Shown: one piece after another, positions 13,401 through 28,400 of the stretch
How positions within the stretch are numbered: the stretch's first letter is position 1
Layout of the letters: each line of letters begins with the position of its first letter
DNA from: Siphonodentalium dalli
Lineage: Eukaryota; Mollusca; Scaphopoda; Gadilida; Siphonodentaliidae
DNA: 64,000 nt
Direction: 5' to 3'
Assembly: GCA_032622095.1 (NCBI GenBank)
Contig: CP136063.1
Location: forward strand, 274,651,426 to 274,715,425
Translations under genes and position numbers: made by a program
The notes under the pieces: generated by a model
Seen by the model: only the letters and a program-made list of their open reading frames with translations
What the model was told of the DNA's origin: nothing
The model's database searches: none

Positions 13401-15580
13401 TTCGTTGCAGATGAAATTTATTTCGCTAGGCCTTTCAACGCTTGTATGCGCGTATCTTCAGGCGATTGTTCACAACGTATGGCATCAGTCTCTTCAGTGT
13501 TTGTACATCGATGAAGAACTTTTGTCCTGGTATTGAACACCACGATATGTTCATGGGCCATCTTGTCGAGGTGTACCTTTGGCTATTGTGACGTCTCCTC
13601 TGTAGCGAAGTGACGTTGCTCCCAAATTCGTACTTTCGTAGAGCGTTCCATTTAAGCACAGGTAAAGTTCCTCAATGGAAAAAAAGAGTTCTCTTCTGTG
13701 TGATGATCACTGTTAGCTGGTTTTCGCCGAACTTATGTCCATGTTTGTCGTACACACAGATGAATATATAGACTTAGAAAGAACATGTGTGCAGATAGAT
13801 ATATATATTGTAAATAAATAAACATGGTCCGAAGAATTTGTTGCAGATGAACTTTATTTCGCTAGGCCTTTCAACGCTTGTATGCGCGTATCTTCAGGCG
13901 ATTGTTCACAACGTATGGCATCAGTCTCTTCAGTGTTTGTACATCGATGAAGAACTTTTTTCCTGGTATTGAACACCACGATATGTTCATGGGCCATCTT
14001 GTCGAGGTGAATCTTTGGCTATTGTGACGTCTCCTCTGTAGCGAAGTGACGTTGCTCCCAAATTCGTACTTTGGTAGAGCGTTCCATTTAAGCACAGGTA
14101 AAGTTCCTCAATGAAAAAAAAAGAGTTTTCTTGTGTGTGACGATCACTGTTAGCTGGTTTTCGCCGAACTTCTGTCCATGTTTGTCGTACACACAGATGA
14201 ATATATAGACTTAGAAAGAACATGTGTGCAGATAGATATATAGATTGTAAATAAGTAAACATGGTCGAAGAATTCGTTGCAGATGAAATTTATTTCGCTA
14301 GGCCTTTCAACGCTTGTATGCGCGTATCTTCAGGCGATTGTTCACAACGTATGGCATCAGTCTCTTCAGTGTTTGTACATCGATGAAGAACTTTTGTCCT
14401 GGTATTGAACACCACGATATGTTCATGGGCCATCTTGTCGAGGTGTACCTTTGGCTATTGTGACGTCTCCTCTGTAGCGAAGTGACGTTGCTCCCAAATT
14501 CGTACTTTCGTAGAGCGTTCCATTTAAGCACAGGTAAAGTTCCTCAATGGAAAAAAAGAGTTCTCTTCTGTGTGATGATCACTGTTAGCTGGTTTTCGCC
14601 GAACTTATGTCCATGTTTGTCGTACACACAGATGAATATATAGACTTAGAAAGAACATGTGTGCAGATAGATATATATATTGTAAATAAATAAACATGGT
14701 CCGAAGAATTTGTTGCAGATGAACTTTATTTCGCTAGGCCTTTCAACGCTTGTATGCGCGTATCTTCAGGCGATTGTTCACAACGTATGGCATCAGTCTC
14801 TTCAGTGTTTGTACATCGATGAAGAACTTTTTTCCTGGTATTGAACACCACGATATGTTCATGGGCCATCTTGTCGAGGTGAATCTTTGGCTATTGTGAC
14901 GTCTCCTCTGTAGCGAAGTGACGTTGCTCCCAAATTCGTACTTTGGTAGAGCGTTCCATTTAAGCACAGGTAAAGTTCCTCAATGAAAAAAAAAGAGTTT
15001 TCTTGTGTGTGACGATCACTGTTAGCTGGTTTTCGCCGAACTTCTGTCCATGTTTGTCGTACACACAGATGAATATATAGACTTAGAAAGAACATGTGTG
15101 CAGATAGATATATAGAATGTAAATAAGTAAACATGGTCGAAGAATTTGTTGCAGATGAAATTTATTTCGCTAGGCCTTTCAACGCTTGTATGCGCGTATC
15201 TTCAGGCGATTGTTCACAACGTATGGCATCAGTCTCTTCAGTGTTTGTACATCGATGAAGAACTTTTGTCCTGGTATTGAACACCACGATATGTTCATGG
15301 GCCATCTTGTCGAGGTGTACCTTTGGCTATTGTGACGTCTCCTCTGTAGCGAAGTGACGTTGCTCCCAAATTCGTACTTTCGTAGAGCGTTCCATTTAAG
15401 CACAGGTAAAGTTCCTCAATGGAAAAAAAGAGTTCTCTTCTGTGTGATGATCACTGTTATCTGGTTTTCGCCGAACTTATGTCCATGTTTGTCGTACACA
15501 CAGATGAATATATAGACTTAGAAAGAACATGTGTGCAGATAGATATATATATTGTAAATAAGTAAACATGGTCCGAAGAA
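12370..15580. repeat. Two-monomer higher-order repeat, period 872 bp, about 3.6 copies
   Basis: Two subtypes alternate. One carries CATGGTCGAAGAATT (one C lost) with GATGAAATTTATTTCGC, at about 12,516, 13,388, 14,262 and 15,133. The other carries CGAGGTGAATC, at about 13,131, 14,003 and 14,875. Copies are nearly identical, so this is a recent amplification of two monomers found at the end of the five-monomer unit. Confidence 0.88.
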
Positions 15581-18500
15581 TTTGTTGCAGATGAACTTTA
15601 TTTCGCTAGGCCTTTCAACGCTTGTATGCGCGTATCTTCAGGCGATTGTTCACAACGTATGGCATCAGTCTCTTCAGTGTTTCTACATCGATGAAGAACT
15701 TTGGTCCTGGTATTGAACACCACGATTTGTTCATGGGTCATCTTGTCGAGGTTTACCTTTGGCTATTGTGACGTCTCCTCTGTAGCGAAGTGACGTTGCT
15801 CCCAAATTCGTACTTTGGTAGAGCGTTCCATTTAAGCACAGGTAAAGTTCCTCAATGGAAAAAAAGAGTTCTCTTCTGTGTGACGATCACTGTGAGCTGG
15901 TTTTCGCCAAACTTCTGTCCATGTTTGTCGTACACACAGATGAATATATAGACTTAGAAAGAACATGTGTGCAGATAGATATATAGATTGTAAATAAGTA
16001 AACATGGTCCGAAGAATTTGTTGCAGATGAACTTTATTTCGCTAGGCCTTTCAACGCTTGTATGCGCGTATCTTCAGGCGATTGTTCACAACGTATGGCA
16101 TCAGTCTCTTCAGTGTTTGTACATCGATGAAGAACATTTTTCCTGGTATTGAACACCACGATATGTTCATGGGCCATCTTGTCGAGGTTTACCTTTGGCT
16201 ATTGTGACGTCTCCTCTGTAGCGAAGTGACGTTGCTCCCAAATTCGTACTTTGGTAGAGCGTTCCATTTAAGCACAGGTAAAGTTCCTCAATGAAAAAAA
16301 AAGAGATTTCTTGTGTGTGATGGTCACTGTTAGCTGGTTTTCGCCGAACTTCTGTCCATGTTTGTCGTACACACAGATGAATATATAGACTTAGAAAGAA
16401 CATGTGTGCAGATAGATATATAGATTGTAAATAAGTAAACATGGTCCGAAGAATTTGTTGCAGATGAACTTTATTTCGCTAGGCCTTTGAACGCTTGTAT
16501 GCGCGTATCTTCAGGCGATTGTTCACAACGTATGGCATCAGTCTCTTCAGTGTTTGTACATCGATGAAGAACTTTTGTCCTGGTATTGAACACCACGATA
16601 TGTTCATGGGCCATCTTGTCGAGGTGTACCTTTGGCTATTGTGACGTCTCCTCTGTAGCGAAGTGACGTTGCTCCCAAATTCGAACTTTGGTAGAGCGTT
16701 CCATTTAAGCACAGGTAAAGTTCCTCAATGGAAAAAAAGAGTTCTCTTCTGTGTGATGATCACTGTTATCTGGTTTTCACGAACTTATGTCCATGTTTGT
16801 CGTACACACAGATGAATATATAGACTTAGAAAGAACATGTGTGCAGATAGATATATATATTGTATATAAGTAAACATGGTCCGAAGAATTTGTTGCAGAT
16901 GAACTTTATTTCGCTAGGCCTTTCAACGCTTGTATGCGCGTATCTTCAGGCGATTGTTCACAACGTATGGCATCAGTCTCTTCAGTGTTTGTACATCGAT
17001 GAAGAACTTTTTTCCTGGTATTGAACACCACGATTTGTTCATGGGCCATCTTGTCGAGGTTTACCTTTGGCTATTGTGACGTCTCCTCTGTAGCGAAGTG
17101 ACGTTGCTCCCAAATTCGTACTTTGGTAGAGCGTTCCATTTAAGCACAGGTAAAGTTCCTCAATGGAAAAAAAGAGTTCTCTTCTGTGTGACGATCAATG
17201 TGAGCTGGTTTTCGCCAAACTTCTGTCCATGTTTGTCGTACACACATATGAATATATAGACTTAGAAAGAACATGTGTGCAGATAGATATATAGATTGTA
17301 AATAAGTAAAGATGGTCCGAAGAATTTGTTGCAGATGAACTTTATTTCGCTAGGCCTTTCAACGCTTGTATGCGCGTATCTTCAGGCGATTGTTCACAAC
17401 GTATGGCATCAGTCTCTTCAGTGTTTGTACATCGATGAAGAACATTTTTCCTGGTATTGAACACCACGATATGTTCATGGGCCATCTTGTCGAGGTTTAC
17501 CTTTGGCTATTGTGACGTCTCCTCTGTAGCGAAGTGACGTTGCTCTCAAATTCGTACTTTGGTAGAGCGTTCCATTTAAGCACAGGTAAAGTTCCTCAAT
17601 GAAAACAAAGAGTTTTCTTGTGTGTGATGGTCACTGTTAGCTGGTTTTCGCCGAACTTCTGTCCATGTTTGTCGTACACACAGATGAATATATAGACTTA
17701 GAAAGAACATGTGTGCAGATAGATATATAGATTGTAAATAAGTACACATGGTCCGAAGAATTTGTTGCAGATGAACTTTATTTCGTTAGGCCTTTCAACG
17801 CTTGTATGCGCGTATCTTCAGGCGATTGTTCACAACGTATGGCATCAGTCTCTTCAGTGTTTGTACATCGATGAAGAACTTTTTTCCTGGTATTGAACAC
17901 CACGATTTGTTCATGGGCCATCTTGTCGAGGTTTACCTTTGGCTATTGTGACGTCTCCTCTGTAGCGAAGTGACGTTGCTCCCAAATTCGTACTTTGGTA
18001 GAGCGTTCCATTTAAGCACATGTAAAGTTCCTCAATGGAAAAAAAGAGTTCTCTTCTGTGTGACGATCACTGTGAGCTGGTTTTCGCCAAACTTCTGTCC
18101 ATGTTTGTCGTACACACAGATGAATATATAGACTTAGAAAGAACATGTGTGCAGATAGCTATATAGATTGTAAATAAGTAAACATGGTCCGAAGAATTTG
18201 TTGCAGATGAACTTTATTTCGCTAGGCCTTTCAACGCTTGTATGCGCGTATCTTCAGGCGATTGTTCACAACGTATGGCATCAGTCTCTTCAGTGTTTGT
18301 ACATCGATGAAGAACTTTTTTCCTGGTATTGAACACCACGATATGTTCATGGGCCATCTTGTCGAGGTTTACCTTTGGCTATTGTGACGTCTCCTCTGTA
18401 GCGAAGTGACGTTGCTCCCAAATTCGTACTTTGGTAGAGCGTTCCATTTAAGCACAGGTAAAGTTCCTCAATGGAAAAAAAGAGTTCTCTTCTGTGTGAT

Positions 18501-20250
18501 GATCACTGTTATCTGGTTTTCGCCGAACTTATGTCCATGTTTGTCGTACACACAGATGAATATATAGACTTAGAAAGAACATGTGTGCAGATAGATATAT
18601 AGATTGTAAATAAGTAAACATGGTCCGAAGAATTTGTTGCAGATGAACTTTATTTCGCTAGGCCTTTCAACGCTTGTATGCGGGTATCTTCAGGCGATTG
18701 TTCACAACGTATGGCATCAGTCTCTTCAGTGTTTGTACATCGATGAAGAACATTTTTCCTGGTATTGAACACCACGATATGTTCATGGGCCATCTTGTCG
18801 AGGTTTACCTTTGGCTATTGTGACGTCTCCTCTGTAGCGAAGTGACGTTGCTCTCAAATTCGTACTTTGGTAGAGCGTTCCATTTAAGCACAGGTAAAGT
18901 TCCTCAATGAAAAAAAATAGTTCTCTTCTGTGTGACGATCACTGTGAGCTGGTTTTCGCCAAACTTCTGTCCATGTTTGTCGTACACACAGATGAATATA
19001 TAGACTTAGAAAGAACATGTGTGCAGATAGATATATAGATTGTAAATAAGTAAACATGGTCCGAAGAATTTGTTGCAGATGAACTTTATTTCGCTAGGCC
19101 TTTCAACGCTTGTATGCGCGTATCTTCAGGCGATTGTTCACAACGTATGGCATCAGTCTCTTCAGTGTTTGTACATCGATGAAGAACATTTTTCCTGGTA
19201 TTGAACACCACGATATGTTCATGGGCCATCTTGTCGAGGTTTACCTTTGGCTATTGTGACGTCTCCTCTGTAGCGAAGTGACGTTGCTCCCAACTTCGTA
19301 CTTTGGTAGAGCGTTCCATTTAAGCACAGGTAAGGTTACTCAATGGAAAAAGAGAGTTCTCTTCTGTGTGACGATCACTGTGAGCTGGTTTTCGCCGAAC
19401 TTCTGTCCATGTTTGTCGTACACACAGATGAATATATAGACTTAGAAAGAACATGTGTGCAGATAGATATATAGATTGTAAATAAGTAAACATGGTCCGA
19501 AGAATTTGTTGCAGATGAACTTTATTTCGCTAGGCCTTTCAACGCTTGTATGCGCGTATCTTCAGGCGATTGTTCACAACGTATGGCATCAGTCTCTTCA
19601 GTGTTTGTACATCGATGAAGAACTTTTTTCCTGGTATTGAACACCACGATATGTTCATGGGCCATCTTGTCGAGGTTTACCTTTGGCTATTATGACGTCT
19701 CCTCTGTAGCGAAGTGACGTTGCTCCCAAATTCGTACTTTGGTAGAGCGTTCCATTTAAGCACAGGTAAAGTTCCTCAATGGAAAAAAGAGTTGTCTTCT
19801 GTGTGACGATCACTGTTAGCTGGGTTTCGCCGAACTTATGTCCATGTTTGTCGTACACACAGATGAATATATAGACTTAGAAAGAACATGTGTGCAGATA
19901 GATATATAGATTGTAAATAAGTAAACATGGTCCGAAGAATTTGTTGCAGATGAACTTTATTTCGCTAGGCCTTTCAACACTTGTATGCGCGTATCTTCAG
20001 GCGATTGTTCACAACGTATGGCATCAGTCTCTTCAGTGTTTGTACATCGATGAAGAACTTTTTTCCTGGTATTGAACACCACGATATGTTCATGGGCCAT
20101 CTTGTCGAGGTTTACCTTTGGCTATTGTGACGTCTCCTCTGTAGCGAAGTGACGTTGCTCCCAAATTCGTACTTTGGTAGAGCGTTCCATTTAAGCACAA
20201 GTAAAGTTCCTCAATGGAAAAAAGAGTTGTCTTCTGTGTGATGGTCACTG
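15580..20250. repeat. Satellite with mixed two- and three-monomer periodicity
   Basis: The variants CACGATTTGTTCATGG (near 15,721, 17,029 and 17,904) and GAGCTGGTTTTCGCCAAAC (near 15,893, 17,200, 18,074 and 18,947) recur at distances of two or three monomers, so no single HOR register holds. Minor indels occur, such as loss of three bases in GGTTTTCACGAAC near 16,774. No gene or RNA is supported. Confidence 0.8.
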
Positions 20251-23200
20251 TTAGCTGGGTTTCGCCGAACTTATGTCCATGTTTGTCGTACACACAGATG
20301 AATATATAGACTTAGAAAGAACATGTGTGCAGATAGATATATATATTGTAAATAAGTAAACATGGTCCGAAGAATTTGTTGCAGATGAACTTTATTTCGC
20401 TAGGCCTTTCAACACTTGTATGCGCGTATCTTCAGGCGATTGTTCACAACGTATGGCATCAGTCTCTTCAGTGTTTGTACATCGATGAAGAACTTTTTTC
20501 CTGGTATTGAACACCACGATATGTTCTTGGGCCATCTTGTCGAGGTTTACCTTTGGCTATTGTGACGTCTCCTCTGTAGCGAAGTGACGTTGCTCCCAAA
20601 TTCGTACTTTGGTAGAGCGTTCCATTTAAGCACAGGTAAAGTTCCTCAATGGAAAAAGAGAGTTGTCTTCTGTGTGATGATCACTGTTAGCTGGTTTTCG
20701 CCGAACTTCTGTCCATGTTTGTCGTAAACACAGATGAATATATATACTTAGAAAGAACATGTGTGCAGATAGATATATAGATTGTAAATAAGTAAACATG
20801 GTCCGCAGAATTTGTTGCAGATGAACTTTATTTCGCTAGGCCTTTCAACGCTTGTATGCGCGTTTCTTCAGGCGATTGTTCACAACGTATGGCATCAGTC
20901 TCTTCAGTGTTTGTACATCGATGAAGAACTTTTGTCCTGGTATTGAACACCACGATATGTCCATGGGCCATCTTGTCGATGTTTACATTTGGCTATTGTG
21001 ACGTCTCCTCTGTAGCGGAATGACGTTGCTCCCAAATTCGTACTTTGGTAGAGCGTTCCATTTAAGCACAGGTAAAGTTCCTCAATGGAAAAAAGAGTTG
21101 TCTTCTGTGTGATGGTCACTGTTAGCTGGTTTTCGCCGAACTTCTGTCCATGTTTGTCGTACACACAGGTGAATATATAGACATAGAAAGAACATGTGTT
21201 CAGATAGATATATAGATTGTAAATAAGTAAACATGTTCCGAAGAATTTGTTGCAGATGAACCTTATTTCGCTAGGCCTTTCAACGCTTGTATGCGCGTAT
21301 CTTCAGGCGATTGTTCACAACGCATGGAATCAGTCTCTTCAGTGTTTGTACATCGATGAAGAACTTTTTTCCTGGTATTGAACACCACGATATGTTCATA
21401 AGCCATCTTGTCGAGGTTTACCTTTGGCTATTGTGACGTCTCCTCTGTAGCGAAGTGACGTTGCTCCCAAATTCGAACTTTGGTAGAGCGTTCCATTTAA
21501 GCACAGGTAAAGTTCCTCAATGAAAAAAAAGAGTTCTCCTCTGTATGATGATCACTGTTAGCTGGTTTTCGCCGTACTTTTGTCCATGTCTGTCGTACAC
21601 ACAGGTGAATATATAGACTTAGAAAGAACATGTGTGCAGATCGATATATAGATTGTAAATAAGTAAACATGGTCCGAAGAATTTGTTGCAGATGAACTTT
21701 ATTTCGCTAGGCCTTTCAACGCTTGTATGCGCGTTTCTTCAGGCGATTGTTCACAACGTATGGCATCAGTCTCTTAAGTGATTCTACATCGATGAAGAAC
21801 TTTTGTCCTGGTATTGAACACCACGATATGTCCACGGGCCATCTTGTCGATGTTTACATTTGGCTATTGTGACGTCTCCTCTGTAGCGGAATGACGTTGC
21901 TCCCAAATTCGTACTTTGGTAGAGCGTTCCATTTAAGCACAGGTAAAGTTCCTCAATGGAAAAAAGAGTTGTCTTCTGTGTGATGGTCACTGTTAGCTGG
22001 TTTTCGCCGAACTTCTGTCCATGTTTGTCGTACACACAGGTGAATATATAGACATAGAAAGAACATGTGTTCAGATAGATATATAGATTGTAAATAAGTA
22101 AACATGTTCCGAAGAATTTGTTGCAGATGAACCTTATTTCGCTAGGCCTTTCAACGCTTGTATGCGCGTATCTTCAGGCGATTGTTCACAACGCATGGAA
22201 TCAGTCTCTTCAGTGTTTGTACATCGATGAAGAACTTTTTTCCTGGTATTGAACACCACGATATGTTCATAAGCCATCTTGTCGAGGTTTACCTTTGGCT
22301 ATTGTGACGTCTCCTCTGTAGCGAAGTGACGTTGCTCCCAAATTCGAACTTTGGTAGAGCGTTCCATTTAAGCACAGGTAAAGTTCCTCAATGAAAAAAA
22401 AGAGTTCTCATCTGTATGATGATCACTGTTAGCTGGTTTTCGCCGTACTTTTGTCCATGTCTGTCGTACACACAGGTGAATATATAGACTTAGAAAGAAC
22501 ATGTGTGCAGATCGATATATAGATTGTAAATAAGTAAACATGGTCCGAAGAATTTGTTGCAGATGAACTTTATTTCGCTAGGCCTTTCAACGCTTGTATG
22601 CGCGTTTCTTCAGGCGATTGTTCACAACGTATGGCATCAGTCTCTTAAGTGATTCTACATCGATGAAGAACTTTTGTCCTGGTATTGAACACCACGATAT
22701 GTCCACGGGCCATCTTGTCGAGGTTTACATTTGGCTATTGTGACGTCTCCTCTGTAGCGGAATGACGTTGCTCCCAAATTCGTACTTTGGTAGAGCGTTC
22801 CATTTAAGCACAGGTAAAGTTCCTCAATGGAAAAAAGAGTTGTCTTCTGTGTGATGGTCACTGTTAGCTGGGTTTCGCCGAACTTATGTCCATGTTTGTC
22901 GTACACACAGATGAATATATAGACTTAGAAAGAACATGTGTGCAGATAGATATATATATTGTAAATAAGTAAACATGGTCCGAAGAATTTGTTGCAGATG
23001 AACTTTATTTCGCTAGGCCTTTCAACACTTGTATGCGCGTATCTTCAGGCGATTGTTCACAACGTATGGCATCAGTCTCTTCAGTGTTTGTACATCGATG
23101 AAGAACTTTTTTCCTGGTATTGAACACCACGATATGTTCTTGGGCCATCTTGTCGAGGTTTACCTTTGGCTATTGTGACGTCTCCTCTGTAGCGAAGTGA

Positions 23201-25450
23201 CGTTGCTCCCAAATTCGTACTTTGGTAGAGCGTTCCATTTAAGCACAGGTAAAGTTCCTCAATGGAAAAAGAGAGTTGTCTTCTGTGTGATGATCACTGT
23301 TAGCTGGTTTTCGCCGAACTTCTGTCCATGTTTGTCGTAAACACAGATGAATATATATACTTAGAAAGAACATGTGTGCAGATAGATATATAGATTGTAA
23401 ATAAGTAAACATGGTCCGCAGAATTTGTTGCAGATGAACTTTATTTCGCTAGGCCTTTCAACGCTTGTATGCGCGTTTCTTCAGGCGATTGTTCACAACG
23501 TATGGCATCAGTCTCTTCAGTGTTTGTACATCGATGAAGAACTTTTGTCCTGGTATTGAACACCACGATATGTCCATGGGCCATCTTGTCGATGTTTACA
23601 TTTGGCTATTGTGACGTCTCCTCTGTAGCGGAATGACGTTGCTCCCAAATTCGTACTTTGGTAGAGCGTTCCATTTAAGCACAGGTAAAGTTCCTCAATG
23701 GAAAAAAGAGTTGTCTTCTGTGTGATGGTCACTGTTAGCTGGTTTTCGCCGAACTTCTGTCCATGTTTGTCGTACACACAGGTGAATATATAGACATAGA
23801 AAGAACATGTGTTCAGATAGATATATAGATTGTAAATAAGTAAACATGTTCCGAAGAATTTGTTGCAGATGAACCTTATTTCGCTAGGCCTTTCAACGCT
23901 TGTATGCGCGTATCTTCAGGCGATTGTTCACAACGCATGGAATCAGTCTCTTCAGTGTTTGTACATCGATGAAGAACTTTTTTCCTGGTATTGAACACCA
24001 CGATATGTTCATGGGCCATCTTGTCGAGGTTTACCTTTGGCTATTGTGACGTCTCCTCTGTAGCGAAGTGACGTTGCTCCCAAATTCGAACTTTGGTAGA
24101 GCGTTCCATTTAAGCACAGGTAAAGTTCCTCAATGAAAAAAAAGAGTTCTCCTCTGTATGATGATCACTGTTAGCTGGTTTTCGCCGTACTTTTGTCCAT
24201 GTCTGTCGTACACACAGGTGAATATATAGACTTAGAAAGAACATGTGTGCAGATCGATATATAGATTGTAAATAAGTAAACATGGTCCGAAGAATTTGTT
24301 GCAGATGAACTTTATTTCGCTAGGCCTTTCAACGCTTGTATGCGCGTTTCTTCAGGCGATTGTTCACAACGTATGGCATCAGTCTCTTAAGTGATTCTAC
24401 ATCGATGAAGAACTTTTGTCCTGGTATTGAACACCACGATATGTCCACGGGCCATCTTGTCGAGGTTTACATTTGGCTATTGTGACGTCTCCTCTGTAGC
24501 GGAATGACGTTGCTCCCAAATTCGTACTTTGGTAGAGCGTTCCATTTAAGCACAGGTAAAGTTCCTCAATGGAAAAAGAGAGTTGTCTTCTGTGTGATGA
24601 TCACTGTTAGCTGGTTTTCGCCGAACTTCTGTCCATGTTTGTCGTAAACACAGATGAATATATATACTTAGAAAGAACATGTGTGCAGATAGATATATAG
24701 ATTGTAAATAAGTAAACATGGTCCGAAGAATTTGTTGCAGATGAACTTTATTTCGCTAGGCCTTTCAACGCTTGTATGCGCGTTTCTTCAGGCGATTGTT
24801 CACAACGTATGGCATCAGTCTCTTAAGTGATTCTACATCGATGAAGAACTTTTGTCCTGGTATTGAACACCACGATATGTCCACGGGCCATCTTGTCGAG
24901 GTTTACATTTGGCTATTGTGACGTCTCCTCTGTAGCGGAATGACGTTGCTCCCAAATTCGTACTTTGGTAGAGCGTTCCATTTAAGCACAGGTAAAGTTC
25001 CTCAATGGAAAAAAGAGTTGTCTTCTGTGTGATGGTCACTGTTAGCTGGTTTTCGCCGAACTTCTGTCCATGTTTGTCGTACACTCAGGTGAATATATAC
25101 ACGTAGAAAGAACATGTGTGCAGATAGATATATAGATTGTAAATAAGTAAACATGTTCCGAAGAATTTGTTGCAGATGAACCTTATTTCGCTAGGCCTTT
25201 CAACGCTTGTATGCGCGTATCTTCAGGCGATTGTTCACAACGTATGGAATCAGTCTCTTCAGTGTTTGTACATCGATGAAGAACTTTTTTCCTGGTATTG
25301 AACACCACGATATGTTCATCGGCCATCTTGTCGAGGTTTACCTTTGGCTATTGTGACGTCTCCTCTGTAGCGAAGTGACGTTGCTCCCAAATTCGTACTT
25401 TGGTAGAGCGTTCCATTTAAGCACAGGTAACGTTCCTCAATGAAAAAAAA
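20250..25450. repeat. Six-monomer higher-order repeat (about 2,613 bp) with an embedded 871-bp two-monomer repeat
   Basis: Linked variants reappear 2,613 bp apart: GGGTTTCGCCGAACTTATG (near 20,257 and 22,870), GTTCTTGGGCC (near 20,523 and 23,136), and TCGATGTTTACATTTGG (near 20,976 and 23,589). Within this, the GGAATGACG subtype recurs every 871 bp between about 20,904 and 23,777. The marker CTTAAGTGATTCTACATCG at about 21,774, 22,645, 24,387 and 24,823 shows that one monomer was re-duplicated near the end. Confidence 0.82.
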
Positions 25451-28400
25451 GAGTTATCCTCTGTATGATGATCACTGTTAGCTGGTTTTCGCCGAACTTT
25501 TGTCCATGTCTGTCGTACACACAGATGAATATATAGACTTAGAAAGAACATGTGTGCAGATCGATATATAGATTGTAAATAAGTAAACATGGTCCGAAGA
25601 ATTTGTTGCAGATGAACTTTATTTCGCTAGGCCTTTCAACGCTTGTATGCGCGTATCTTCAGGCGATTGTTCACAACGTATGGCATCAGTCTCTTCAGTG
25701 TTTGTACATCGATGAAGAACTTTTTCCTGGTATTGAACACCACGATATGTTCATGGGCCATCTTGTCGAGGTTTACCTTTGGCTATTGTGACGTCTCCTC
25801 TGTAGCGAAGTGACGCTGCTCCCAAATTCGTACTTTGGTAGAGCGTTCCATTTAAGCACAGGTAAAGTTCCTCAATGGAAAAAAGAGAGTTGTCTTCTGT
25901 GTGATGATCACTGTTAGCTGGTTTTCGCCGAACTTCTGTCCATGTTTGTCGTAAACACAGATGAATATATATACTTAGAAAGAACATGTGTGCAGATAGA
26001 TATATAGATTGTAAATAAGTAAACATGGTCCAAAGAATTTGTTGCAGATGAACTTTATTTCGCTAGGCCTTTCAACGCTTGTATGCGCGTTTCTTCAGGC
26101 GATTGTTCACAACGTATGGCATCAGTCTCTTAAGTGATTCTACATCGATGAAGAACTTTTGTCCTGGTATTGAACACCACGATATGTCCACGGGCCATCT
26201 TGTCGAGGTTTACATTTGGCTATTGTGACGTCTCCTCTGTAGCGGAATGACGTTGCTCCCAAATTCGTACTTTGGTAGAGCGTTCCATTTAAGCACAGGT
26301 AAAGTTCCTCAATGGAAAAAAGAGTTGTCTTCTGTGTGATGGTCACTGTTAGCTGGTTTTCGCCGAACTTCTGTCCATGTTTGTCGTACACTCAGGTGAA
26401 TATATAGACGTAGAAAGAACATGTGTGCAGATAGATATATAGATTGTAAATAAGTAAACATGTTCCGAAGAATTTGTTGCAGATGAACCTTATTTCGCTA
26501 GGCCTTTCAACGCTTGTATGCGCGTATCTTCAGGCGATTGTTCACAACGTATGGAATCAGTCTCTTCAGTGTTTGTACATCGATGAAGAACTTTTTTCCT
26601 GGTATTGAACACCACGATATGTTCATCGGCCATCTTGTCGAGGTTTACCTTTGGCTATTGTGACGTCTCCTCTGTAGCGAAGTGACGTTGCTCCCAAATT
26701 CGTACTTTGGTAGAGCGTTCCATTTAAGCACAGGTAACGTTCCTCAATGAAAAAAAAGAGTTATCCTCTGTATGATGATCACTGTTAGCTGGTTTTCGCC
26801 GAACTTTTGTCCATGTCTGTCGTACACACAGATGAATATATAGACTTAGAAAGAACATGTGTGCAGATCGATATATAGATTGTAAATAAGTAAACATGGT
26901 CCGAAGAATTTGTTGCAGATGAACTTTATTTCGCTAGGCCTTTCAACGCTTGTATGCGCGTATCTTCAGGCGATTGTTCACAACGTATGGCATCAGTCTC
27001 TTCAGTGTTTGTACATCGATGAAGAACTTTTTCCTGGTATTGAACACCACGATATGTTCATGGACCATCTTGTCGAGGTTTACCTTTGGCTATTGTGACG
27101 TCTCCTCTGTAGCGAAGTGACGCTGCTCCCAAATTCGTACTTTGGTAGAGCGTTCCATTTAAGCACAGGTAAAGTTCCTCAATGGAAAAAAGAGAGTTGT
27201 CTTCTGTGTGATGATCACTGTTAGCTGGTTTTCGCCGAACTTCTGTCCATGTTTGTCGTAAACACAGATGAATATATATACTTAGAAAGAACATGTGTGC
27301 AGATAGATATATAGATTGTAAATAAGTAAACATGGTCCAAAGAATTTGTTGCAGATGAACTTTATTTCGCTAGGCCTTTCAACGCTTGTATGCGCGTTTC
27401 TTCAGGCGATTGTTCACAACGTATGGCATCAGTCTCTTCAGTGTTTGTACATCGATGAAGAACTTTTTCCTGGTATTGAACACCACGATATGTTCATGGG
27501 CCATCTTGTCGAGGTTTACCTTTGGCTATTGTGACGTCTCCTCTGTAGCGAAGTGACGCTGCTCCCAAATTCGTACTTTGGTAGAGCGTTCCATTTAAGC
27601 ACAGGTAAAGTTCCTCAATGGAAAAAAGAGAGTTGTCTTCTTTGTGATGATCACTGTTAGCTGGTTTTCGCCGAACTTCTGTCCATGTTTGTCGTAAACA
27701 CAGATGAATATATATACTTAGAAAGAACATGTGTGCAGATAGATATATAGATTGTAAATAAGTAAACATGGTCCAAAGAATTTGTTGCAGATGAACTTTA
27801 TTTCGCTAGGCCTTTCAACGCTTGTATGCGCGTTTCTTCAGGCGATTGTTCACAACGTATGGCATCAGTCTCTTAAGTGATTCTACATCGATGAAGAACT
27901 TTTGTCCTGGTATTGAACACCACGATATGTCCACGGGCCATCTTGTCGAGGTTTACATTTGGCTATTGTGACGTCTCCTCTGTAGCGGAATGACGTTGCT
28001 CCCAAATTCGTACTTTGGTAGAGCGTTCCATTTAAGCACAGGTAAAGTTCCTCAATGGAAAAAAGAGTTGTCTTCTGTGTGATGGTCACTGTTAGCTGGT
28101 TTTCGCCGAACTTCTGTCCATGTTTGTCGTACACTCAGGTGAATATATAGACGTAGAAAGAACATGTGTGCAGATAGATATATAGATTGTAAATAAGTAA
28201 ACATGTTCCGAAGAATTTGTTGCAGATGAACCTTATTTCGCTAGGCCTTTCAACGCTTGTATGCGCGTATCTTCAGGCGATTGTTCACAACGTATGGAAT
28301 CAGTCTCTTCAGTGTTTGTACATCGATGAAGAACTTTTTTCCTGGTATTGAACACCACGATATGTTCATCGGCCATCTTGTCGAGGTTTACCTTTGGCTA